Below, one piece after another: positions 1 through 7,868 of a stretch of 15,157 nucleotides of DNA. Made by a program: the position numbers and the translations under genes. The notes beneath the pieces were generated by a model that was given only the letters and a program-made list of their open reading frames with translations, did not search any database and was not told the DNA's origin. Within the stretch, counting starts at the first letter, position 1. Each line of letters starts with the position of its first letter. The stretch is from positions 1 to 15,157 of the forward strand of contig CAYVCG010000050.1 of assembly GCA_964449985.1 (NCBI GenBank). Reading direction: 5' to 3'. The DNA is from CAYVCG01 sp964449985 (lineage in GTDB: Bacteria > Bacillota > Clostridia > Lachnospirales > WRAX01).

Positions 1-1316
1 ACAGAACGGATATTTGTAAACACAGCAAAATATTGCTGAGGTCTTATTCTGCTTTTTTCCAGCTCTTCGCATAATATTGCATCAGCATGGCGCAAGATTT
101 CAAGCTTCTTTTCCGTAATTTTACCCATTATTCTTATGCTTAGGCCTGGGCCCGGAAACGGCGGGCGCTCTACAAGATTTTTTGGCAAGCCAAGCTGTCT
201 GCCGATTATACGAACCTCGTCTTTGAATAAGCCGGACAACGGTTCTACAAGCTCGTCAAACATCAAATTCTCTGGCAAACCGCCAACGTTGTGATGGCTT
301 TTGATTGTTGCGGCGTGTTCTCCGCCGGATTCTATTATATCAGGATAAATCGTGCCTTGAGCCAGAAATTTTATGCTGCCCAGCTTTGTTGATTCTTCTT
401 CAAATACCTTAATAAATTCATTGCCGATTATTTTTCGCTTCATCTCCGGGTCGGAAACACCGGAAAGCTTCGAAAGGAAGCGTTTTTTAGCATTTACTCT
501 AATAAACTGCAAATCCCTTTTGGAGAATATTTTTTCTATCTGATCACCTTCGTTAAGCCGCATAAAGCCATGGTCAACAAATATGCAAACAAGCTGCCCC
601 GGAACTGCCTTAGACAAAAGGCTAGCACAAACAGATGAATCAACACCACCGGAAAGCGCCAAAAGTATTTTTTCTTTACCCACCTTTTGGCGGATTTCCT
701 GTATTTGCCGCTCAACATAATCACTAAGCTGATAATCGCCCGAGGCTTTGCATATGTTAAACAAGAAGTTTTTGATTATAATTTCGCCTTGCTGTGTATG
801 CTCGGTTTCCGGATGGAATTGTACACCATAGAGCTTTGCCTCATCGTTTCCGCAGGCGGCATTTATGCATGTATCAGTTGTTCCGATATTTTTAAAACCT
901 TCAGGAAGTTTCGCTACATAATCCGTATGGCTCATCAAAACATCGCCTGTTTCTTTAATATCTGTGAACAGAGGTGATGATGTATTTAAAGTGGCTTTTA
1001 TTTTGCCGTATTCGCTGGAATCGCAGGGCAAAACCTCGCCGCCTAAGCTATGGCACATAAGCTGCATACCATAGCAAATACCAAGCACTGGTATACCCAG
1101 CTTAAATATGCCTGGGTCGCAAGAGATAGCGTTATCGCCATAAACGCTGTTTGGGCCGCCGGTTAAAATAACTCCGATGGGATTAAGCTGTTTAACCCGT
1201 TCGGCTGATATATGGCCGGACTTTATTTCGGAATAAACGTTTAAACCCCTAACACGCCTTGCGATAAGCTCCTTATATTGCCCACCAAAATCCAAAACCA
1301 AAACTAGCTCGCTCAT
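1..1316 (-). CDS. guaA: GMP synthase (glutamine-hydrolysing), 3' end cut by window edge
   Basis: GuaA converts XMP to GMP in the cytoplasm, using ATP and glutamine, as the last step of the guanine branch. I translated the frame by hand: 438 codons are open from the ATG to the left edge. The N-terminal class I amidotransferase domain has its nucleophile Cys81 in GICYGMQ and the His168/Glu170 pair in VQFHPE. The ATP-pyrophosphatase domain follows with the PP-loop SGGVDSS at about 222-228. The last visible residues, ending near QQYFAVFTNIRSV, belong to the start of the C-terminal dimerisation domain. Bacterial GuaA is about 510-525 residues, so roughly 75 are missing here only because the window ends. 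The ATG overlaps the stop of the upstream carB-dapF gene as ATGA, and AAGGAG at 1327-1332 is its ribosome site. It is the last visible gene of the block. Confidence 0.97.
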   Translation of the reverse strand, partial: MSELVLVLDFGGQYKELIARRVRGLNVYSEIKSGHISAERVKQLNPIGVILTGGPNSVYGDNAISCDPGIFKLGIPVLGICYGMQLMCHSLGGEVLPCDSSEYGKIKATLNTSSPLFTDIKETGDVLMSHTDYVAKLPEGFKNIGTTDTCINAACGNDEAKLYGVQFHPETEHTQQGEIIIKNFLFNICKASGDYQLSDYVERQIQEIRQKVGKEKILLALSGGVDSSVCASLLSKAVPGQLVCIFVDHGFMRLNEGDQIEKIFSKRDLQFIRVNAKKRFLSKLSGVSDPEMKRKIIGNEFIKVFEEESTKLGSIKFLAQGTIYPDIIESGGEHAATIKSHHNVGGLPENLMFDELVEPLSGLFKDEVRIIGRQLGLPKNLVERPPFPGPGLSIRIMGKITEKKLEILRHADAILCEELEKSRIRPQQYFAVFTNIRS

Positions 1317-2152
1317 ATAAACACAACTCCTTCAAATACCTTTTCACAACTTCCGCTCATATAAACACAATCATCGGTATAATTTATAATAAGCTCGCCT
1401 CCGGGGACATACACCTTTATGTCCTCTCCTTTATTGCAATATCCGTTTAACACAGCCGCAACTGCGCAAGCGCAAGCTCCTGTTCCGCATGAAAGTGTTT
1501 CGCCGTTGCCGCGCTCCCAAACTCTTGTTTTTAGCGTATTGCGGTTAATTACTTTAACAAACTCCGTATTCACTCTTTCTGGGAACAGCGGATGGGTTTC
1601 AAAGCTGCGCCCGAGGTGAGGAAGATCCAAATTGTCTATATCCTTTAGGAAAACGACGCAATGAGGATTGCCCATAGAAACGCAGGTTATGTCATATTCC
1701 TGGCCGTTTACGTTTATAGGTCTATTTATAACGCTGTCGCCATCTAATAAAACCGGGATTTTTTCTGGAAGAATCTCCGCTTTTCCCATATTAACCTTAA
1801 CAGAATACACGAGCTTATTTTGCGTTTTCAAAAACAACTCTTTAACACCGCTTAACGTTTCTATCATCATATCCAGCTTTGGCACGATGTTGTTGTCATA
1901 CAAATATTTTGCTACGCAGCGTATAGCGTTTCCGCTCATTTCGCCCTCGCTTCCGTCCAGGTTAAACATACGCATTTTGGCATCGGCTATACTGGATTTC
2001 ATTATTAAAACGATACCATCTCCCCCAACGCCGAAGTGCCTGTCCGACAAAAAGGCTGTTAAAGATTCCGGCGAATTTATTTCTCTTTCCATACAATTGA
2101 TATAAATATAGTCATTACCGCAGCTTTGCATCTTAGTAAATCTAAGCTCCAT
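1313..2152 (-). other. dapF: DapF module of the CarB-DapF fusion (residues 1071-1349)
   Basis: This part of the fusion begins at an internal Met (ATG at 2150-2152), exactly where a free DapF would start, and runs 279 residues, the usual DapF length. Both catalytic cysteines are visible: module residue 79 in SGNAIRC (1149 of the fusion) and module residue 222 in LSCGTGACA (1292 of the fusion). The GNDYI segment near the N-terminus and GNPHCV at about 161-166 also match the family, so the epimerase looks active. The sequence just before the internal ATG (AAGAACCGAGCGC) has no good Shine-Dalgarno site, so separate initiation of a free DapF is possible but not favoured. In cells this enzyme supplies meso-diaminopimelate for lysine and peptidoglycan. 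Confidence 0.93.
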
Positions 2153-5100
2153 GCGCTCGGTTCTTAGTTTATTGATATCAACAAGCTCTGTATTAATCTC
2201 GCTATACATACTAAGCAAGCTGTCTGCAAGGGCGTTTGCAGTATCCAGGCTTGTTAAGCACGGTATGCCTAATAAACATGCCTTGCGGCGTATTTTAACA
2301 CTGTCTCTGGCTGGATTTCTGCCCTTTGCGGATGTGGAAATAATATAGTTTATGCTGCCATTTTCAAGCAGTGTTTTTGTGTTTTCATCTTGGTTTTCAT
2401 GGATTTTGTTTACAACCTCAACGTCTAGCCCAGCTGATTTTAAGACAGAACCAGTTCCGGCGGTGGCATAAATGGAAAATCCAAGCTCGGAAAACTTCTT
2501 TGCTATGTCATAAATCTCTTCTTTGTCATCATCCCTGACGGTAATGAATATGCCACCTGATTTATGCATTTTATATCCAGCAGCAATAAGCCCTTTATAA
2601 AGCGCTTCCCGCATGTTTTTACCAATACCCAAAACCTCACCTGTGGATTTCATTTCCGGGCCTAATTGTGTATCAACGTCAGTCAGCTTTTCAAATGAGA
2701 ACACAGGGACTTTTATTGCAGTATATGGAGGAATCTTCACGATGCCTGGTTCATACCCCATATCAACAAGCTTTTCGCCAAGGCTTGCTCTCGTTGCAAG
2801 GTCACACATAGGAACGCCGGTTACTTTGCTTATATAAGGCACAGTTCGAGAAGCTCTTGGATTAACCTCGATAACATATATTTTATCATTCGCCACAACG
2901 TATTGCATGTTTACAAGCCCTTTTACGTTTAATGCAAGGCAAATCTTTCGAGTGACATCATATATCTTTTCCGCCATAATATCGTCTATGTTATGTGCGG
3001 GATAAACGGCAATACTGTCGCCGGAATGTATGCCAGTGCGTTCGATATGCTCCATAATGCCGGGGATAAGGATGTTTTCGCCATCGCAAATACTATCCAC
3101 TTCTATTTCCCGGCCGGAGACGTATTTGTCTATAAGAACGGGGTTGTCCTGCTTTTGGCGCAGGATGACCGCCATATATTCGCAAATATCCTCAGCGCAA
3201 AATGCAATTATCATGTTTTGACCGCCCAATACATAGGAAGGGCGCATCAATACTGGATAGCCAAGATTTCCTGCGGCGCGCAAGGCTTGTTCTGATGTCA
3301 TAACGGCATAGCCCTTTGGTCTGTCTATGTTCAAGTCCTCTAGAAGTGTATCAAATCTTTCTCTATCTTCGCATATATCAATGCTCTCAGCGGATGTTCC
3401 GATTATATTAACGCCGTTTTTGCTGAGAGCCTGTGTAAGCTTTATAGCTGTTCCGCCACCAAAGGCAACGATAACGCCGATGGGCTTTTCTATGTTAATG
3501 ACGTTCATAACGTCTTCTATATTAAGGGGCTCGAAATAAAGCCTGTCCGCCGTGTCAAAGTCTGTGGAGACGGTTTCAGGGTTGTTGTTAATAACGATAA
3601 CCTCATAACCCATCCGTTTCAACGCCCAAACGCAATGCACGCTGGCATAGTCAAACTCTATACCTTGACCGATTCTTATAGGGCCGGATCCTAAAACAAG
3701 TATTCTCTGCTTTGTGCTTTGGTTTATAAACTCCAACGCTTCGTTTTCCGAGCCGCTGGCGTTCGAGTTATACACGCCGTAGAAATACGGTGTTTGAGCC
3801 GCAAACTCACCGCCGCACGTATCAACCATTTTATAATCCGGCTGGATAGTAAACGGTTTTCTTTCCCAAATGTTCATTATCCATTTATCCGTAAAGCCCA
3901 ACTGCTTTGCGGCTAAGTAATTATCCTCCGTCATTTCCAGAGAAGGGAAGGCTGCTTCAAAGTCAGCTATTGTTTTAAGCTTATCTAAAAACCATCTGTC
4001 TATCTTTGTTATTTCATGAATCCTATCTATTGCAATACCTTTCTTAATCGCTTCATAAACAACAAACAAGCGTTCATCCGTAACCAAGTTAAGCATATTT
4101 TCAAGATCGGCAGGAGTTTTCTTTGCAAGGGTGGGCAGGGATGGCGTTTCCAATCCGATTTCCGCCCCGCGGACAGCCTTCATAATAGCCAATTCAAACG
4201 TATCAGCTATGCTCATAACCTCGCCTGTAGCTTTCATTTGCGTACCCAGCTCTTTTTTTGCATAAACGAACTTATCAAAAGGCCATTTAGGGAATTTTAC
4301 TGCCACATAGTCAAGCGCCGGTTCAAAAGCGGCAAACGTATGCCCGGTTACTGCGTTTATTATTTCATCCAACGTATATCCAATGGCAATTTTTGTTGCA
4401 ACCTTTGCTATGGGGTATCCCGTTGCCTTTGAAGCAAGGGCAGATGAACGTGAAACCCTAGGATTAACTTCAATTACGGCATACTCAAAGGAATGAGGAT
4501 GCAGCGCGAACTGGCAGTTGCAGCCGCCTTCAATGCCCATAGCTGTTATTATATTAAGCGCAGCAGAACGCAGCATTTGATATTCCTTATCGGCTAACGT
4601 AACCGCTGGAGCGATAACAATACTGTCGCCTGTATGAACGCCAACCGGATCAAAATTCTCCATGGAGCAAACGGTTATGGCGTTGCCCTTTTTATCACGC
4701 ATAACCTCAAATTCTATTTCTTTCCAACCCGCTATGGATTTTTCAACCAATATTTGGTTGATTGGGGAAAGCGCAATACCATTTGCAGCTGTTTCCCGCA
4801 GTTCCGCTTCGGTTTTGGCGATGCCTCCGCCGCTGCCGCCTAATGTAAAGGCAGGGCGGATAATAACAGGGTATCCGATTTCGTTTGCAAAATCCACAGC
4901 AGTTTCTACGTCCTCTGATATGACGGATGGGATAACAGGCTGACCGATTTCTGTCATTGTGTCTTTAAAAATCTGTCTGTCCTCTGCTTTGTCTATCGTT
5001 TCCGGCGATGAACCCAACAGTCTTACGCCCATTTTATCCAAAAAGCCGTCCCTAGCAAGTTGCATACAAAGCGTAAGCCCGGTTTGCCCGCCCAAGCCAG

Positions 5101-5362
5101 ACAATATGCTATCCGGCCGTTCTTTTTCTATTATGCGTTTTACTGTTGCTAGGGTGAGCGGTTCTATATATATTTTGTCAGCCATGGCGTTATCCGTCAT
5201 GATTGTGGCAGGATTGGAATTAACGAGAACTATTTCTATTCCGTCCTCCTTTAACATCCTGCAGGCTTGCGTTCCGGCATAGTCAAACTCTGCCGCCTGA
5301 CCGATAACAATAGGCCCAGAGCCTATAAGAAGCACCTTTTTTATGTTTTTATCAAGTGGCAT
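1313..5362 (-). CDS. carB-dapF: Carbamoyl-phosphate synthase large subunit fused to diaminopimelate epimerase
   Basis: This single 1349-codon frame holds two complete enzymes. Residues 1-1070 are CarB. They comprise a carboxyphosphate ATP-grasp half (GSGPIVIGQAAEFDYAG near the start), an oligomerisation region, a carbamoyl-phosphate ATP-grasp half (GSGPIRIGQGIEFDYAS, at about 555), and a C-terminal MGS-like allosteric domain with YATAGT. CarB makes carbamoyl phosphate for pyrimidines and arginine from bicarbonate, ATP and ammonia channelled from CarA. Residues 1071-1349 are DapF, which interconverts LL- and meso-diaminopimelate. No linker separates the two, and both parts have normal family length. 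Translation starts at an ATG 7 nt after GGAGGTG, 4 bp past the carA stop. The fusion could reflect a real stop loss or, less likely, an assembly error. The two enzyme assignments are secure; single-polypeptide expression is inferred. Confidence 0.93.
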   Translation of the reverse strand: MPLDKNIKKVLLIGSGPIVIGQAAEFDYAGTQACRMLKEDGIEIVLVNSNPATIMTDNAMADKIYIEPLTLATVKRIIEKERPDSILSGLGGQTGLTLCMQLARDGFLDKMGVRLLGSSPETIDKAEDRQIFKDTMTEIGQPVIPSVISEDVETAVDFANEIGYPVIIRPAFTLGGSGGGIAKTEAELRETAANGIALSPINQILVEKSIAGWKEIEFEVMRDKKGNAITVCSMENFDPVGVHTGDSIVIAPAVTLADKEYQMLRSAALNIITAMGIEGGCNCQFALHPHSFEYAVIEVNPRVSRSSALASKATGYPIAKVATKIAIGYTLDEIINAVTGHTFAAFEPALDYVAVKFPKWPFDKFVYAKKELGTQMKATGEVMSIADTFELAIMKAVRGAEIGLETPSLPTLAKKTPADLENMLNLVTDERLFVVYEAIKKGIAIDRIHEITKIDRWFLDKLKTIADFEAAFPSLEMTEDNYLAAKQLGFTDKWIMNIWERKPFTIQPDYKMVDTCGGEFAAQTPYFYGVYNSNASGSENEALEFINQSTKQRILVLGSGPIRIGQGIEFDYASVHCVWALKRMGYEVIVINNNPETVSTDFDTADRLYFEPLNIEDVMNVINIEKPIGVIVAFGGGTAIKLTQALSKNGVNIIGTSAESIDICEDRERFDTLLEDLNIDRPKGYAVMTSEQALRAAGNLGYPVLMRPSYVLGGQNMIIAFCAEDICEYMAVILRQKQDNPVLIDKYVSGREIEVDSICDGENILIPGIMEHIERTGIHSGDSIAVYPAHNIDDIMAEKIYDVTRKICLALNVKGLVNMQYVVANDKIYVIEVNPRASRTVPYISKVTGVPMCDLATRASLGEKLVDMGYEPGIVKIPPYTAIKVPVFSFEKLTDVDTQLGPEMKSTGEVLGIGKNMREALYKGLIAAGYKMHKSGGIFITVRDDDKEEIYDIAKKFSELGFSIYATAGTGSVLKSAGLDVEVVNKIHENQDENTKTLLENGSINYIISTSAKGRNPARDSVKIRRKACLLGIPCLTSLDTANALADSLLSMYSEINTELVDINKLRTERMELRFTKMQSCGNDYIYINCMEREINSPESLTAFLSDRHFGVGGDGIVLIMKSSIADAKMRMFNLDGSEGEMSGNAIRCVAKYLYDNNIVPKLDMMIETLSGVKELFLKTQNKLVYSVKVNMGKAEILPEKIPVLLDGDSVINRPINVNGQEYDITCVSMGNPHCVVFLKDIDNLDLPHLGRSFETHPLFPERVNTEFVKVINRNTLKTRVWERGNGETLSCGTGACACAVAAVLNGYCNKGEDIKVYVPGGELIINYTDDCVYMSGSCEKVFEGVVFI

Positions 5363-5366
5363 TTGT

Positions 5367-6437
5367 CTACACCTCCATCATCTTTATAAATCTATCAAAT
5401 AAAAATGCCGTATCCTTTGGTCCACCGCATGCTTCAGGATGGAACTGCACAGTAAATACAGGCGAGTTTTTATACTCCACGCCTTCGCATGTTCTGTCAT
5501 TTACGTTGACAAAAAGCTCTGTTGCTATAGCTTTGTCAATACTGCTGGACACAACTGCATAACCATGGTTTTGGCTAGTTATATAAACATTACCTGTGGA
5601 TAAATCCTTGACAGGCTGGTTTGCGCCTCTGTGGCCGTATTTTAGCTTTTCCGTTTTAAATCCGTTAGCCAAAGCCATAAGCTGATGCCCTAGGCATATA
5701 CCAAAAATAGGTGTTTTGCTTTGCACAAGCCCTTTAAGGTTTTCTATAATATCAGCATTGTCCGCCGGGTCTCCCGGGCCGTTGGAGAGCATAATGCCAT
5801 CAGGCTGTATTGCCAAAACATCCTCCGGCTTAGAATCCGATGGGAATACCCACACGTCGCAGCCACGGTTTATTAGCTCCCGACGTATGTTCTCTTTTAG
5901 CCCATAATCCATAAGAGCCACTTTAAAGCGATTTTCCTCGCTTTTAAATTGCTCCACTGATTTCACGGATACATTGGAAACAGCTTTCGTAACCTTATAT
6001 TGCTTAATACGCTCAAAGTCCACGTTAGTGGGGTCAGACGTTATCATGCCGTTCATGACGCCGCTTTCCCTTATGATTTTTGTAAGCGTTCTTGTATCTA
6101 TGCCATATAGGCCGACGATGTTTTGCTCCTTTAAAAAAGTGTCAAGAGAACCCTCGCTCCTAAAATTGGAGGGTTCTTGACACCAATGTTTAACAATGTA
6201 TGCGCTGGCACGCGCAGAGTCAGCTTCAAAATCAGACGGGATAACGCCATAATTACCAATAAGAGGAAATGTTTGGACAATGATTTGCCCATAATAGCTT
6301 TTATCGGTAAGGGTTTCCAAATAGCCTGTCATGCTGGTTGTAAAAACAACCTCGCCGACAACATCCGCCTGACTTCCGAAGAAGCTTCCTTTAAAAATCT
6401 TGCCGTTTTCAAGTACCAAATACGCTGTATTAGACAT
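5367..6437 (-). CDS. carA: Carbamoyl-phosphate synthase small (glutaminase) subunit
   Basis: CarA hydrolyses glutamine and passes ammonia to CarB. The product has 356 residues, close to the family norm of about 360-380. It has the CarA-specific N-terminal domain (LENGKIFKGSFFGS, then GYLETLTDKSYYGQI) and a C-terminal class I amidotransferase domain. The nucleophile is Cys248 in GICLGHQ, and His333/Glu335 lie in VQFHPEA, so the triad is intact. The ATG is preceded by AGAGGAT at a suitable distance, 21 bp after the purF stop. The TAG stop lies 4 bp before the CarB start, and the carB ribosome site GGAGGTG is inside the last carA codons, which suggests translational coupling of the two subunits. 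A terminator-like stem-loop falls in codons 85-100 and is listed separately. Confidence 0.97.
   Translation of the reverse strand: MSNTAYLVLENGKIFKGSFFGSQADVVGEVVFTTSMTGYLETLTDKSYYGQIIVQTFPLIGNYGVIPSDFEADSARASAYIVKHWCQEPSNFRSEGSLDTFLKEQNIVGLYGIDTRTLTKIIRESGVMNGMITSDPTNVDFERIKQYKVTKAVSNVSVKSVEQFKSEENRFKVALMDYGLKENIRRELINRGCDVWVFPSDSKPEDVLAIQPDGIMLSNGPGDPADNADIIENLKGLVQSKTPIFGICLGHQLMALANGFKTEKLKYGHRGANQPVKDLSTGNVYITSQNHGYAVVSSSIDKAIATELFVNVNDRTCEGVEYKNSPVFTVQFHPEACGGPKDTAFLFDRFIKMMEV
6133..6183 (-). terminator. Intrinsic-terminator-like stem-loop inside carA
   Basis: On the transcribed strand, GTGTCAAG (6176-6183) pairs with CTTGACAC (6139-6146), and AACCCTC (6169-6175) pairs with GAGGGTT (6149-6155). 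This gives a 15-bp stem with a 2-nt bulge (6147-6148) and a 13-nt loop. Six U residues follow at once (6138-6133). The element lies wholly inside codons that match CarA (CQEPSNFRSEGSLDTFL), so translating ribosomes would normally melt it. It could act as a polarity or attenuation device for carA, carB-dapF and guaA, or it could be a by-product of codon choice. The structure is seen in the sequence; its function is inferred. Confidence 0.4.
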
Positions 6438-6458
6438 TTTTTAATCCTCTTTCTTTTC

Positions 6459-7868
6459 TCATTCTAATCCGTTTTTCTTTGATACGGTTTTAATATTATC
6501 ACCTGTAAAGCATTTAGTGCAAAAAGACATGTTGCTGCCTTCGCACGCTTTTTTAAGCCCCTCTATGCTTATGTATCCCAAGCTATCTGCCCCGATTTTG
6601 CGGCAGACGGATTGTATGTCCATCTTGTTTGCTATCAGGTTTTCCTCGCTGTCTATATCCGTGCCAAACTGGCATGTATATTTAAACGGCGGGGATGAAA
6701 TCCTCATATGAACCTCTTTTGCACCGGCGCTTTTTAATGCCTTTACAATCTTCTCGCTGGTTGTTCCGCGAACGATGGAATCGTCTACGAGCACTATGCG
6801 TTTGCCGGATACGTTTGCAGTAAGCGGGTTTAACTTTAGCTTAACGGCGCTTTCCCTTTGTGATTGGGTTGGGTAAATAAAGCTTCTGCCTATATACCTG
6901 TTTTTCACAAACCCCGACACAAGTGGCAATCCGCTTTCAAAGCTGTATCCAATAGCGGCTTCCAGCCCACTGTCTGGCACTCCGCATACGGCATCAGCAT
7001 CAATGGGATATTCCTTAGCCAGAATCCTGCCCATGTTATATCTGGCTTCATAAACACTCAAACCGTCTATGCAGGAATCAGGTCTAGCGAAATACACATA
7101 TTCAAAGATGCAAAGCCCACCATACTCATTTTTTTTATGAAGCTCTATCGCTTCGTGGGTTATCTCGCCGTTTTCAATGACAATAACCTCGCCCGGCAAA
7201 ACGTCTCTAACAAATTCAAAGCCGCAACTATCCAAAGCACAGCTTTCGGATGCTATAGCAATGCCGTTTTTGTTTCGACCGATGCAAAGCGGGCGGAATC
7301 CATTAGGGTCACGCACGGCTATAAGCTTGTTTTCATTGCTTAAAACGATTAATGAAAAGGCACCACAAAGCTCGTCCGCCGCTTTTACTATTCCATTTAA
7401 GACACTTCCTGTTTTTACACAGTGATACCCAATAAGAGAAGAAATAACCTCGCTGTCACTGGTTGCGCTGAAATCCAGGCCGTATGTTTGTAGCCGATCT
7501 TTTATATCTCTGGCGTTGGTTATATTGCCATTATGTACAGTGGCAAGCCGCCCGATAAGGTATTCCGTTATAAACGGTTGAACATTTTGTATTGTGTTTG
7601 TGCCGGTTGTGGAATACCTGTTATGCCCCACGGCAAGGTTATTGTTTGCAAGCTTGTCCAAAGCGTCTGCAGAAAAAACCTCGCTGACAAGCCCTCTGTT
7701 CTTTTGGCATAATATCGTGTTTCCGGAGGTTACGGCAATGCCGGAACCTTCCTGCCCCCTATGCTGCATTGATAAAAGCGCGTTATAAGCTATTCCGGCA
7801 GCTTCGCCTGTGTTTATGCAAACTCCGAAAACCGCGCATTCTTCATGTAGTTTATCGTCAATTCTCAT
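6459..7868 (-). CDS. purF: Amidophosphoribosyltransferase
   Basis: PurF starts de novo purine synthesis, making phosphoribosylamine from PRPP and glutamine. The 469-residue product begins with a 10-residue propeptide followed by Cys11 (EECAVFGV), which becomes the N-terminal nucleophile after self-cleavage, as in Bacillus. The class II amidotransferase domain has HRGQEGSG, GHNRYST and VHNGNI. The PRPP site is VLVDDSIVRGTT at 359-370. Four cysteines (Cys253 in GLCIFEY, Cys399 in PPFKYTC, Cys450 and Cys453 in FCTKCFTG) match the [4Fe-4S] ligands of the Bacillus-type enzyme, so it is probably oxygen-labile. The ATG overlaps the end of the ANTAR gene by 11 bp. Its ribosome site is modest (AAGGA only 3 nt away), so coupling to the upstream gene is likely. 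Confidence 0.97.
   Translation of the reverse strand: MRIDDKLHEECAVFGVCINTGEAAGIAYNALLSMQHRGQEGSGIAVTSGNTILCQKNRGLVSEVFSADALDKLANNNLAVGHNRYSTTGTNTIQNVQPFITEYLIGRLATVHNGNITNARDIKDRLQTYGLDFSATSDSEVISSLIGYHCVKTGSVLNGIVKAADELCGAFSLIVLSNENKLIAVRDPNGFRPLCIGRNKNGIAIASESCALDSCGFEFVRDVLPGEVIVIENGEITHEAIELHKKNEYGGLCIFEYVYFARPDSCIDGLSVYEARYNMGRILAKEYPIDADAVCGVPDSGLEAAIGYSFESGLPLVSGFVKNRYIGRSFIYPTQSQRESAVKLKLNPLTANVSGKRIVLVDDSIVRGTTSEKIVKALKSAGAKEVHMRISSPPFKYTCQFGTDIDSEENLIANKMDIQSVCRKIGADSLGYISIEGLKKACEGSNMSFCTKCFTGDNIKTVSKKNGLE

Noticed and set aside
536..724. Minus-strand open frame of 62 codons
   Set aside because: It overlaps guaA in another frame; the guaA frame is open and carries the PP-loop motif across this stretch.
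6368..6390. UUCG tetraloop hairpin early in carA
   Set aside because: CTTC-TTCG-GAAG is a real 4-bp stem with a stable loop, but it is short, fully coding (Ser-Phe-Phe-Gly-Ser) and of a kind common by chance.
6864..7343. Plus-strand open frame of 159 codons
   Set aside because: It is antisense to intact, motif-rich purF codons, has no recognisable domain and no supporting context. The same applies to all other plus-strand open frames, including 1668-2105 and 4016-4432.
7674..7700. U-run in purF resembling a terminator tail
   Set aside because: The message has TTTTTT here, but no adequate stem lies immediately before it.
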